Of a stretch of DNA of 64,000 nucleotides, positions 12,458-24,416 are shown one piece after another. Under the pieces are notes generated by a model. The model was not told the DNA's origin and searched no databases. It saw nothing but the letters and a program-made list of their open reading frames with translations. This DNA comes from Allodiplogaster sudhausi (Eukaryota > Nematoda > Chromadorea > Rhabditida > Diplogasteridae): NCBI GenBank assembly GCA_945643635.1, contig CALZFC010000349.1, positions 4,568,501-4,632,500 of the forward strand, read 5' to 3'. The number at the start of each line of letters is the position of its first letter. Positions within the stretch are counted from its first letter, which is position 1. The translations under genes were made by a program, and so were the position numbers.

Positions 12458-13779
12458 TTTAACGAGATAAAGGGGAGCAGCTCAAACAACCTCCCAGTAA
12501 AACGCAAAAGCGTGTGTAAGAAATGAACTAGAAATACATCCCTCTCTCTTTCACTACCTAATCCAATGAAGGTACCTTGTGAGGAAGAGAGTGGCCGGCG
12601 AGAGGCGAGGCTTCCTCTGCTTCCTCCCTCCTTCTCAGCTTGCGCCTATGGTAGTTGCGCTGGGTGGGCGCCAAGTCGAAACTGCTGGAAAAATGTGTCA
12701 CTTCTTGAAAAAATAAAATGTAAAAAAATTGACAAACAATAAATTATATATAGAAAAGAAAGGAAACGCTACAATTCCTTAACTTTTGCTTAAAGACGGA
12801 ACGCATAACGGGAAAGTACAAAACTACAGGAGACAAGGTTTCTTAAAAGTCTTTTTAGAAAGTCAAATGCAAGGCGAGGACAACGGAAGCAGAGGCACCG
12901 CCCGAGCAACTCTTCCAATCAACCTAGCTCTATGGCAAGGCTCCGAGTCGATGTTGGAGCTCAATTCGATTGCAAAAAGCAGCGCTATGGGACAACAGCA
13001 ACTTACAATTAGAGCGGAACGGTGGAACGCATTTGGAGAAGAACACACAATCACAAACTTTGCTCGAGCGAGTAGCACTTGTCGCGTAACATCTTTCGCA
13101 ACTTTTAATGGTAAACTTGCGCGGAAAAACGATTAGAAGATAAGCAATCACACGGATAACCATCAGAAAGCAATAACTGATGAATAATAATCACATTTTA
13201 AACGACAAAGTATTGTGTATTGCTGATTGTTAAGCACAGCGAACCAGCCTGGGCGTTTAAAAATAGAATTTTCGCGCCACTATTGTGCTGGTGTAAACAG
13301 CGTAAGTTGAGCAAGTTGGAAGAAGAATGCGCACGGCATGTGAAATATATTTCGGGATATTATTTTTCTGTTTTTCTTCTTTTTTTTTTATTTATAAGAA
13401 CATGTAGACTAGTTATATTTTTGTTTGACAAAGCTGAAGTAAGAATGGACGGGCAACACACGTGAAGAAGGCGTTGAATTGGGCTCAAAACATCACTGCT
13501 CAAACAGAACGTCCTGAAACTATAAGCAACTCAAAGGGATGTATGGAAGATCAAGCCATCAATATCACAACATTAGAACTAAATGAAAGAAGAGGGTAGG
13601 AATGCGAGAATGAATAAGGAGAAGAAAGATGTATGAACAGCATTCTATCAGTATATCTTCCTCTCTCTCTCTCTCTCTCTCGCTATCTCTTTTTGTCGCC
13701 CGCTCTCTCTTTCGATCTCATGTTCTCTTTCAATATCTCTCAAGATCATTACTTCTCCTCAGCCAGATATCAAATGAGC

Positions 13780-13819
<40 letters not shown>

Positions 13820-14580
13820 CAGAGAGAGAGAGACATCGAGAGCGAGAACAAGAGAGAGAGAGAGAGTGTGTGTGTGTGTGTGAGAGAGACAGAGAGAGAG
13901 AGAGTGTGTGCGTGTGTGAGAGAGAGACAGAGAGATGAGAGACAGTGAGAGAGAGGGAGATTCATAAGGTAACATGTTATAGAGACTGATTAATGGTGAA
14001 ACACTGCGACATCAAATCAAGTAGGAATAAGCGCTCAGCGAAAATATAGTGATGTAACGGCCGTAAACCACCGTGTCAACAAATAGCTCTCATATAATTG
14101 ATCTGAAATAATTAATATACGCATATAAACTAATCTCCACAATGCATTATTATATTCATGAAAAGTATTTCAAATACTTATGCCGTATATTTTCGAACGA
14201 AAACGGCATTGGTTCAATAACTTATATTGATTTTACTTTAAATGACAAAAATAAAGTAGTGTTTAGGGACAAAACAGGGAACGAGCAGAGAATGGTCTGA
14301 AATTATGCACTTTTTACTGTTGCTCTAATTTGCACTATTTTTTGGCCTAATTTTATCGTTCTCCCTTAAATTAATTATAATTTTTTTTAAAATTATTTCA
14401 CGTTTTACGCTGATGTTAAACGGATAAAATATCCAGATATCTTTTGAAGAAATTCAGGAACCGTCCGAATTCGCCGTGTTGCGCAGGATGAGACAACGCG
14501 ATTCTGGCTCGTTCGAGTGTGTGAAGAGAATGATGGAGATGTTAGAGGCAGCCATGAAGGGGAGGCGGATTGGAAGAGGA
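11106..14580. other. Gene-free stretch with GA/CT/GT arrays
   Basis: Short GA tracts lie near 11350-11400 and 12395-12460. A mixed CT, GA and GTGTGT block lies at about 13660-13960. The segment after the GA array (about 13965-14160) resembles 11106-11310, sharing the AACGGCC(A/G)TAAACCACCG block, so array and flank were duplicated together. No exon is supported. Confidence 0.5.
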
Positions 14581-14584
14581 TTAA

Positions 14585-14779
14585 AGGAGGGCGATCACCG
14601 AAAAATATTTAATGCATGTTCGAATTGCCGCGTCTGCCCTGTGATTCCTCACTCTCATTATCGCGTGCTATTTCGCATATCAGCCAAACCCGGCTGCGTG
14701 AAAACAGCTCGCGCGAATGAGAGTGCGAAGGGCCGCGGCAATTTGAAATATCACATAATTTTTCGGTGATCGCCCTCCT
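14585..14779. mobile_element. 195-bp hairpin MITE flanked by TTAA
   Basis: The ends AGGAGGGCGATCACCGAAAA and TTTTCGGTGATCGCCCTCCT are exact inverted repeats. TTAA lies immediately outside both (14581-14584 and 14780-14783), which fits a TTAA target duplication. Inverted complementarity continues inward (CCGCGTCTGCC, CTCACTCTCATT), so the whole unit can fold as a hairpin. A second copy in the opposite internal orientation is at 45934-46127. TTAA duplication is known for piggyBac and Kolobok groups; which of these mobilised it is not determined. Confidence 0.75.
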
Positions 14780-14783
14780 TTAA

Positions 14784-15938
14784 GCGTAATTTTTGTCAAG
14801 GGAAAAAAAACATTTTGACCAAATACAACAAGGTACTCAATGGGGCGGATGAAGAGGCAAAAAGTGCAGGGAAAGGAGGCTGGTTATAATAGACTCTTTT
14901 TCTCATATTAAACTACCAGTGCCGGTGGGTGGAGGGAAAAGGTAAACAATGAAAAACTAGTGAGACAAGGAATGAATTGCGATCTCTATTTCAAATGCAG
15001 GGAGGCAAAATATTCAATATAAAAAAAACCTATTCAATTGATCAAACGTTTAACGTAAGAAAAATAAGCTTGTCTGCTATTTTCCCTGGCACGAATAGCC
15101 TCATCGAGAATCCAGATAAACAGGAGATCTTGAGAGAAACCTTATTTTGCCCTATGCACTTTATTAGGAGGGGCCAAAAGCGCAACGCGGTTAAAATCAT
15201 AGCCGATTTGGAGTTCTGAATTTTGAGATCTACAAATGGAGCAATCGATCTTAGTACCTCCGTTAAAGCTACTAGAATTATGCAAGAAAATTGTCTTCTT
15301 CCATTTCACGTGTTCTCAATTATATTTATTCTCTCTCTCTCTCTCTCTCCCTTTCTCTCTCTCTCTCTCTCTCTCTCTTTATTAGAAGATTATGTATGTT
15401 GCTGAGCATAAGTACTGTTGGCTCGCAATGGCAATATCAGATCAGAAGATATAAACTGCATAGAGGAAAAGTGAGAAAGCAAAAGAGGCAGTGAGAGGGA
15501 AGGAGAGAGGGAGAGAGAAAGTTTACATTTTTACTCGTTTGTTTTTTTTTAACAAAGACTACCATAGTTCAGAGAGCTTCTTCTCCTCACAAGAGTTCAA
15601 GGCAGAGGGCGAGTGAGGGTGCAGAATTGGAAGAGCTGCGTTCCATGCTGCCTTTCCAGTGCGTCCTGCTTACAACCGGGCGTACTATAAGACCAGGGAT
15701 GTCCTAAACCATGCCCGGTTCCCAGTGCTAATATTGTTTCCCTGATCTCGTTTTGGATATCCCTGGCTACGACCTTGTCATAGTACAAAAGATAAATAGC
15801 TAAAGATAGTGAAACAACCATCCTGGCGGTCAGCGGATATGAGACAATCCCACAAATGGTTCTTATTGCATGTATATGTATGTTTGTTCGATGTGACTTT
15901 CTGAAAGAGAGGGAGAGAGGGAGAGGGAGAGAGAGCGG

Positions 15939-15972
<34 letters not shown>

Positions 15973-16942
15973 TGAGAGAGACGTAGAGAAAGTGAGTTGT
16001 GCTTTAAGCCAAATGAAGCCACAATCAGAAGAGAGAAAAAATACAGTCTGACGTGAGAGCAAATGGCCCTCTGTCGTGAACCCTCGCGTGCAGAAATCGT
16101 TGAGTTATGCATGTTTCTTGCAAATATTTTCAAATTCATTCTTTATGAATCCGTTCCGATTGATAGTGCGATAGAAAATAAAATGTAACCAAAACATATT
16201 GGAAACAAATGGACGAAAGTAGGATTCCATGCAAAGTAAACAATTGGAAAACAACAGAAGTAGAAGACGAAAAAGGTAACGAATTAATGGTAAGCCAAGA
16301 AGTGAAAGCGAGGAATGAAATAGGGAAATCGGGTCGTTATACGTACGGCTAGAAGAAGAAAGAGAAACGGAAAGAGAAAGAACAATATCGCATGAGAATA
16401 TCCGAAGGGCAGAAAGCATGCCGAACTTCTTTTGACTGCTTAGTGCAAGGGAGAAAAAGGAGGGATGTAGAACGAGGAAAAGAGAGGGACGGGAGATAAA
16501 GAGAGAGTGAGCGAGAGAGAGAGAAAGAAAAAGAGAGAGGCAGAGAGAGGAGACGATGAGAATGCTCATGCTGAATTTCTCCTGATCCCTGAAGCCATCT
16601 GCCATTACCAACAGTCCTCTGCTTTTCTCTCTCCACCTCTCCCTCTCTCCTCCTCTCTCTGTTTCTCTCTTCTACTCTCTCTGTCTCGCTCTCCTCCTTT
16701 CTCTGTCTCTCTCTCTCAAGTCTTTACTCCTCCAAATTACAGGAATCAGAAAGGATGAGAGTTACAGACGAAGATTGGAAAGGAAAAGGAAGCACTAAAT
16801 ACACTAGATAAATTCTTCTTGTACGGCAACTGCGGAGTAGGGAGGGATCTCAGGACCGAAGATATGAAGACGTCCATCCCTCGGAATGACTCTATTCATA
16901 CTCCAGAATAAAACAGGGGGATCTCGAGTTAGAGAGAGGGAT

Positions 16943-16986
<44 letters not shown>

Positions 16987-18300
16987 AGAGAGAGAGAGAG
17001 AAAGAGGGAGAAAGTGAGAGAGAGAGTGAGAGAGTGAGAGAACGAGAGAGAGAGAGAGAGAGAGAGTGAGAGAGAGAGAGAGAAAAGTACTATGACGGCT
17101 AATGGCAGCAAAAGCGACAAGAAAAACAATATGCTCTCTTGTTGCAGAGTAAGCAAAAATAAAAACGGCTTAATACTTGTTTCGAGTTCAGATATAAAAT
17201 ACTGATTAAACCTCTGACTTCTCAGAGTAATTTGGCAAAAAAAAATGCTTCCGAATTTTTGGGCATTTTAAAAACCAGTCTTTGAATGGAAGTCGTTGTA
17301 TCTAACATAAGACGGCAACCGACATTGGCCAGGTTCTGCTGATATTCTGATATACTATGGAAGAGAGAAAAAAGATAGAGAGAACAACAGAGAGAGAAGG
17401 AGAGAGAGATAGAGAGCGAGAGAGAAGGAGAAATGAGAGAGAGGGAGAGAGAGACAGAGGGGACAAAGACAGAGAAATGGAAAGGAATGATAGATAGAGA
17501 GAGAAGTTGATGTGACGAGAGAGTCATAGAAGGGGAAATAGGCAATGAAATAGAACGGGAAGTGTGTGAGAGCGAAAGAGAGAGAAAGAGAGAGAAAGTG
17601 AAATAAAAAAACTCCATTTGCATATTCACTGAGACTACATCACGACTCATTGGGCTCCTTTTCGCATTCCGCTTTTCAATTGAACAATGAATCAAATGAA
17701 AAAAATTGTTATCATAAAGAGACTAATTAGAAGTAGGAATCTGACATGTTTAACAAATCGGGCCGTCCGGGCAAAAGATTCAAGAGCACGAAAAACTGCG
17801 AGCCGGCAGGGATTTTGGGCCCGAAGGGCTCAAAATCTCTCTCAAACCTTCTCACACTCTCTAGCCTTCTCTCTCTCACTCTCTATAACCCTCTCTCAAT
17901 CTCTATCTCTCTCTCTCTAACATTCCCACCCTCTCACTTCCTTCTCTCGATCGCTCTCTATATCTCTTTCTCTAACCCCCTCTCTATCTTGCTATCTCTC
18001 TCTCGCTCTCTCTCTCTCGCGCTCTTTCTCTCTCTCTAGCCGTATCTCCCTCGTTCTCTATAACCAACTCTCTTTCTCTCTCTCGTGCCCTCTCTCTCTC
18101 TCTCTATCTTTCTGCACTTTCTATTTCTCTCTCTCTGTCCCCTGTGTTATCAGTGTCATAGGTCAGACTACACAGAACTAGCCGTTCAAAACGAATGAAG
18201 CTGTCATTTCTGCTCTCTCCTAACACGTTCACACCATGTTAAAATCGCATTTCTATGCGTGTAAAGCTGATAAAAAAAGGTGCAGTTTAGCGAATATATG
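14784..18300. repeat. Microsatellite-dominated gene-free stretch
   Basis: GA or CT arrays occur at about 15327-15381, 15490-15520, 15901-15980, 16340-16730, 16925-17090, 17390-17600 and 17838-18145, switching strand bias several times. Sequence between them holds no supported exon. Long open frames here are serine/leucine or arginine/glutamate runs. Confidence 0.7.
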
Positions 18301-18414
18301 TACATACATTGCCTCTCTCAATCGATGACTATATAGTTTATCCTTGCCAACTTTCCCTGCACTCTCGCATAGGAGTCTCATGGTCTCTTCTCTACTACTG
18401 CCTTCCATGCGCGC

Positions 18415-18541
18415 TACCTCTCTTTCTCTCTCTCTATCTCTGTCTCTCCCTCTGTCTCGCTCTCTCTCTCTCTCTTTCTCGACTCGGAAAGTTGCGACGT
18501 GCGGCAGAGCGGGGTGGAGGAGGCCTGTACAACGCAAAAGG

Positions 18542-18588
<47 letters not shown>

Positions 18589-18620
18589 TTTCTCTCTCTT
18601 TCTCTCTCTCTCTCCCACAC
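18415..18620. repeat. Paired CT arrays around a GC-rich spacer
   Basis: Two CT arrays flank about 60 bp of GC-rich unique sequence (GTTGCGACGTGCGGCAGAGC and beyond). Nothing functional is recognised. Confidence 0.75.
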
Positions 18621-18801
18621 TTTTAATTGATATCGCCTTATTCGTCTCTCTTGCCACTATCGTTCTCTGTGCGATCATTATAGCTTCAATCTATTGAGAT
18701 CGCTATCGTACTGTATATCGGGAGAAGTCAGAAGACGCAAACGTTTGTACTCCAGGCATACAAGCCAATTATTATTTTATTCAAAATAAATATCTTTATT
18801 T

Positions 18802-19365
18802 TCAATTTTTACATTCTTCAACGTCAACCTGACATAAGCTGCAATAGGAAAAATTTGCCCGCTGCTCAGGGGCGCGCAGTTTGTCCTGTTCCTGCACACC
18901 GCAATTGCACCGACAAGAGCCCGGCCAACTTCTCTCCAGATTCCTTCTCTTCTTTCTTCCTGTTTCCCTCATCTTCTCAAACAGCATTTGCATAATTTGA
19001 CATAGGCAGCCTCTGTGAAAAGAAAAGTAAATCCATTTAAGAAGATATTCAGTGAGAAGGATTAATGATACCAGAACACAATTGAAAACAGAATCTTACA
19101 GGATTGGGCGCAGTTTTCATCATTGAATTGTTTTGCTTAAAGGAGACCATTAGGAAGAACACCTACCACGAAGTCCCTGACGGATTTGGACAGATTGGCA
19201 AAAATTACGGTGTAAAGAATTCACAGAAATGGTGCTACTCTTCAACGCGGCCACCGCCAACGGAGCTGCCGCGAGCGGCGACATGATGAAGAGGAACGAA
19301 GAGTTTGAAAAGGAAAAGCAGGAAGGCCTACGACGAGGCCACTGCCAGAAGGGTTGTAGTTTTTT
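18802..19365. other. Possible coding fragments, strand unresolved
   Basis: Base composition becomes more exon-like. On the minus strand 18802-18993 is open and encodes a basic piece with Cys pairs (CRCNC and CSLC). On the + strand about 19143-19365 is open, containing DGFGQIGKNYG and a later EEFEKEKQEG stretch. Splice sites around either piece are weak or too closely spaced. Neither product is recognised, and these may be remnants. Confidence 0.2.
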
Positions 19366-20020
19366 TCTGGTATTTTAACAAAAAAAAAACTTTTTTTTGT
19401 GTTTGGGTCGGTCCCAAAAAAAAAACCAAAAAAAATGTGCTTTCATCATTGATCTCTCGACTATTCCAAATTCTCGCCTTCCCATGGCAATTGAACGGAA
19501 TTATACATACATACATACATGGCATATTGTGACCAGTCTCTTTGTAGTATGAACTTTCATTTCAATCCTGTCTTCCCATATCACCTCCTTGGTTATCACA
19601 GATTACTCTCCGATAAATGGTTACGGCGTTCTGATGGGACATTTCTACTGACTGACATTTCCACTTACCTGATTGCCACGACTGAAAGTGTTTTTTTTAA
19701 GTTAGGAACAAAACTATCTATTGGCAAACGAAACATAAAATCACATAAGTGCATATTTGTGGGGATCATGTACATAGATGCTTAAGTGTATATTGTTTTT
19801 TTTTGTTTAGAAATGATACAGCATGAGATCTAATAAGGTGGTAAAATAAACATAGCTTGATTCTCATTGCTGTAGTAGTGCCTCGAGAAGCTATCCCAGT
19901 AACTTGAAGTCTATTTTTATTGCATGTTGAAAATGTTGAAATAGAGAAAGGCATTGAGTGATTACGAACTGACTCCTGGCGCTCATTTCTCTTATCGTCG
20001 AAGAGAGAGAGGCAGCTGCG

Positions 20021-20040
20021 ATGACGGGAGAACGGCAGAG
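20021..20040 (+). CDS. Candidate first exon of transporter copy A
   Basis: A 20-bp ATG-initiated segment ends at a GTTTGT donor. The same 20-bp exon pattern (Met, Thr or Asn, Gly or Ala, Glu, Arg, Gln or Glu, then AG before GT) recurs at 26395-26414, 47451-47470 and 58016-58035, upstream of other members of the family. The repeated association is the evidence. At least one connecting exon to the TM1 exon is unresolved, because the direct junction is out of phase. Confidence 0.4.
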
Positions 20041-20409
20041 GTTTGTCAAAGAATTTTGTGCGTTATCGGTTAAATGTTCAATCGTCGCCATTTCTTACTT
20101 CCTTGTAGACTCTTTTCCTTGTTCACTTCATTAAAAAAAAACTTTAAAAAAACTTTTGACTTAGTAGGCAACAATTATTAGTTCACTCACAAATTTCAAG
20201 ACTCCTCTCTGACGTCACTCCGAATTCTTCATATTCTGAGCAGGGAAAGTACGCTGCAAGGAATGGCAGCTTCTCGAAACCCGCAAATAACATTCTAGAG
20301 AAAGGTGTACGCTAGGAAAACCACTATTCTTTTGAAATGCATTATATATTATATCATGTTGAGCTCTTATATGCATGTTGAAGAGGTAAAAAAACGAGAA
20401 ACATTCAAG

Positions 20410-21046
20410 GATTGCCACCTCTTCGTGATCGAGTGCTCACCATCGGCGTGCTTATCCTTCTGAATTTTATTATACTCTGGAATCAATTCGTCATCAATGG
20501 TAGGCAGCACTTGTCTCCTGACTTTTTTTTGTTACAAGTAATAACGGTTCAGCAAACTAAAGTTTCGCACGTTTTGGCGCAATGTTGATGGTATTGGGAA
20601 GATTGGTCATCAAATATATAATAATCCAATTTATTAATCAATTTACCGACGTCAAATTATTTTGAAAGTGAATATCAATTGAAATATTAAGAAATCCTTG
20701 AGTCTTAACAAGCAAAAGAATTAAAAGAAAATGAGAAAAAACCGGCGAAGAAAGTGGTCTACGATCTAGAATATTAGTTAAAAAGTCAAACGTAAGTTAT
20801 CTTATAAAAAAATTATTAATACATATTCTAGCGGTGTTTCCCTTCGTGCAGTCGTACTTTTCTGTGTCTGACTCGTCGAGTGGTCTTCTGGAGGCGACGT
20901 CCGCTCCCCTCAACGCCGTCTGCCTTCTCCTCTACGGTTCGCTCGATGGCCGCTACGACCGAAAGCGGCTCATCATGGGCGCCATGCTCTTCTGGAGTGC
21001 CATGAGTGTGGCGGCCAGCTTTGTATCGGAAACGGTAAGAGAGTGG

Positions 21047-21094
<48 letters not shown>

Positions 21095-21099
21095 GAGAA

Positions 21100-21131
<32 letters not shown>

Positions 21132-24100
21132 GAGGAGAGGAAGAAAGGGGAGATATAAGTTTCACCTTCCAGCAATTCTGGCTCTTTTGTTTACTTCGCG
21201 CTTTCCATGGTGTCGGTGCAGCAGCTCTCTCCACTTTGACTCTCCCTATCATCGGAGAATACCTGCATGGCAAATATTTCACGATAATCATGATAGGAAA
21301 CAACCTATATGTTTATTTACTTATATTTATACATTTATTAATTTGTCAATTAATTAGTTTTTCACTATTCTTCATTCCAGGAACCGGACGTAGTTATGCT
21401 ATTCTATTCTTCACTACATCTACCGTCCTCGCGGGGTAGTTGGCAACTTCTTGAGTTCCATGATATGCATACACATGTAAATCATATGAAACCATTTTTG
21501 CTCTGATTGTAAGAGCAGGTAAATCATTGCATATTTCTCAAGATTTCGCATGAGTTCACGACTGCGACGTTGAATAATTTTGACGACAAATTAAGTATAT
21601 TCCAATTGTTTTCAATTTTTAACAATATCAAAAGTTTTTGACATTTTGTTGTTTCATCAGAAATGGCAAATATCGGAATATTATAAAGCTCAGGTAAAAT
21701 TTCTATGTTGACATTTTCGATATTGCGATAGCATGAAAAATTGCAATTTGAACACATAATTATTGATACACCCTTTTTGCATATATGACGGTGCAAACTA
21801 AAAAAAAACGGTGGTTTTTGCATTTTCGACCCGTTATGCACATTTGCGCACAAATGTACGCGCACTTTTTGACCTATTTGGCATATTCGTCTGGAATATT
21901 CCAAAACAAGTGTGCATAACGAATCGAAAACGCAAAAACGACCTTTTTTTTAGTTTGCACCGTCATATATCAATTGCAAAACACATGCATAACTCTTGTC
22001 CATTTACGAACACTGTCGATGAGCGCGAGCAGCATTCTGGTTGAGAGGGGCGTCTCGTGGCAGTGGCTGCTGCGCGTGCCGATTCCAGCAGTTGCTGCCG
22101 GCCTCTTCATTCTTCTTTTCTACATGCCGGTGTCCATATTTTCTTGAGTCAACTTATAAATTTTTTTAAGCAATAATGCACGTACGTGTTAACAAGTAAA
22201 AAGGTAAATGAACTTGACAGAATACAGATTGATGTACATACATACTTTTATTTATAAAACACTTTCCAGAAATCTCAATCAGCCAGCTCTCGTAATCCAC
22301 TCCCATTCGGCGTTGCGCTAAAGAATTTCTATCATCTATCACGCGTGTCAGTTTCTCCCTGTATTTTGAGGTGATTAGAATAGAAGACGATCTATCTGGA
22401 TAATGCTTAGTTTATTTTCTTTAAGCCGTTCCTATATATACCTGCTGCTCATGCAGTGTTTTCTCGAGCCGGTGATAGTCAGCGAAAAGTTCTGGGAGTC
22501 AACACTCTTGAAACGAGCAATCGATATGTTCGATGGAACGTCGAATGCTCGTGTCTTCCACGGAATGGGATTTGCTGCGTACGTCTTATTGTTGTATAAA
22601 ATAACCACTGAAACGAAAAAGTATCCGGCGAATACTTTTACAGTAGCGCAACAACTTGAAGAAATTATTCAAACCTTCTGGGTCCATTTCGAAACAAATT
22701 CGTTTTCATAAAGCGTAACGTTATTTGTTCAACAATCATAATGAAGGGCTCAAGGAGATGAGCAAAAAAAAACAATTTAAAAATCAGAAGAAATCTTAAT
22801 CGCAACCATTCATCGTTTCAAAGACATGTCCGTGTTACAATAATTAAATACTCACTAGAATTATGACACTCACGAGCGTACCTGGCGCCGTAGTTGCCGT
22901 CGCAGGAATGATCGCTGGGACGGCCCTCGTTGATGTCAGTTACATTTTCTTCTGTCGCAGACGATCTCTAAAGGTATATTAGCTGTTCTTAATATAAATA
23001 AGACAAGATAGATGTAAATTCGCCAATATGCTTCAAATTAATTGAACTTTAAAAAGCTCTTGTTCATTTTTAATTGGTGTTCTGAATACTATATCATGTT
23101 AAGATAGAGCCTCGTGCGAAAGTATGAGTGATCTAAAAGAACAAAGAATGATACGATATAGAAACGAATACACATGAATGATGTACAGGCCTGGCAGCAG
23201 AGACGAGGCTGCTTCCGTGGCTGCGGCCAAAGTAGTCTACGAGCTTCCGCGCTTACAATCTCATTCTTCAATATTCTCAGCATTTTTTTATACTTGGCTG
23301 ATCTCTTCCTCATCGCTGTAGACATCATCGCACGTACTGTTAGTCTCCTCTTGAAAAATAAAATAAAAATAAAAACTTTTTTTGATATAATAATACATTA
23401 TTTTACATAGGTGGCAATCTTGGGAATAGGGCTTGCCACAGGTGTTGCGCTACCGCTATACTCGACCATTGTCCTGGTGGGAACCGTACAATTATGACGT
23501 CTATTACTCCTTTTTATATTGAGAAAGAGACTCTTTTCATTGCTCTTTTCAGTTATCGTAACCCAGGGTGTATTTTCGTCGCAGGACACTGTTCCGATAC
23601 GGCAGCGGGCGCTCGCATTCGCCATTCAACCACTTTTGGTGGCGCTCGTTCGCTCGACAATTCCTTCGATTCTTGGAGCGGTGCTGCCACTTGCATTGCC
23701 TAGTTTTTGACTTTACCAATTACCAAGAAAATTATCAAGAGTACTTCTCAACCACAGTTTACTTTACGAAATACCATTTAGTGTCGATATATTAAAAAGC
23801 ATATCTTCAGTACACCTTTGTAGATATCGGATGGGTTGCGCGGAGATGTTGATGACACAACATCTCGTTATTACTCTCTTTTCTGGGTTCGGAAAGTACA
23901 CATTTACGCTGATACTGAACGATTTTGTCATGATTAAATAGTTGTAAATTCAGCGCATTAATTCGTCATATCTTCTGTGCTTTATGGTAACATGATGTGT
24001 AAGTTACTCACATAATGGTTTCAATTGTCTTTCTGCAGGCCATGACTGGCGCGGGTATGCTTACGTTAATTCTGGCTCCACTCGCTCATTTAATGCTTGT

Positions 24101-24416
24101 TCGCCACTACGCGAATGATGTTGCTGCTGTGCAAGAAGAAGAAGAAGAAGAGTCTCGTGAAAGATACCGACAAAATGGTCAGATTTATCCCACTCCCATT
24201 ATTTTTATTTTGCAATTCAAAAAATTCACATATATAGTATAATGATTTTCCTCGAATTGTTAACGCTACAATGTCGTGTTATAGGTCGAAAAAATATTCT
24301 CTATGCGCCCGAAAGAAAAAAATTTAATGCAATTAAAAGTTTCTCCTTCAATATTGTTTATGCTATTTTCAGATTGCGAGCATTTACAGAGCGAATGTTC
24401 GGCGTCAACCATATAG
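20410..24416 (+). CDS. Spinster-like MFS transporter, copy A (one splice site lost)
   Basis: Predicted membrane transporter of the major facilitator superfamily, closest by motif to Spinster/SPNS lysolipid and sphingolipid carriers. Exons in order: 20410-20499 (TM1), 20832-21034 (MFS loop motif GSLDGRYDRKR), 21173-21269, 21381-21435, about 22012-22129 (VERGVSWQWLLR), 22270-22346, 22426-22578, 22859-22934, 23189-23338, 23411-23476, 23585-23680, 23824-23886 (ISDGLRG), 24039-24177 and 24373-24416. Junction phases agree except at the fifth exon, which has no AG acceptor in the position used by copy B. A MITE lies just upstream of it. The third intron uses a GC-AG donor (GCAAAT). Because of the lost acceptor it may be a pseudogene or use an alternative exon. 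The true N-terminus is unresolved. Confidence 0.65.
21036..21140. repeat. Intronic GA microsatellite in copy A
   Basis: A GA tract begins directly after the GTAAGA donor of the 20832-21034 exon. Copies B (27297-27422) and C (58825-59072) have GA tracts in the same intron, so the array predates the gene duplications or has been copied with them. Confidence 0.9.
21781..21970. mobile_element. 190-bp palindromic MITE in copy A intron
   Basis: The ends ATATATGACGGTGCAAACTA and TAGTTTGCACCGTCATATAT are exact inverted repeats. Complementarity continues inward through the poly-A/poly-T, CATTTTCGA and GTTATGCACA blocks with some mismatches. A TA or TATA target duplication is possible but cannot be separated from the palindromic ends. 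The corresponding intron of copy B lacks it. Confidence 0.75.

Noticed and set aside
12786..13136. Open frame of 116 codons outside the repeats
   Set aside because: Overlapping frames of similar length exist on the other strand, no splice sites or recognisable motifs support it, and composition is like the surrounding non-coding DNA.
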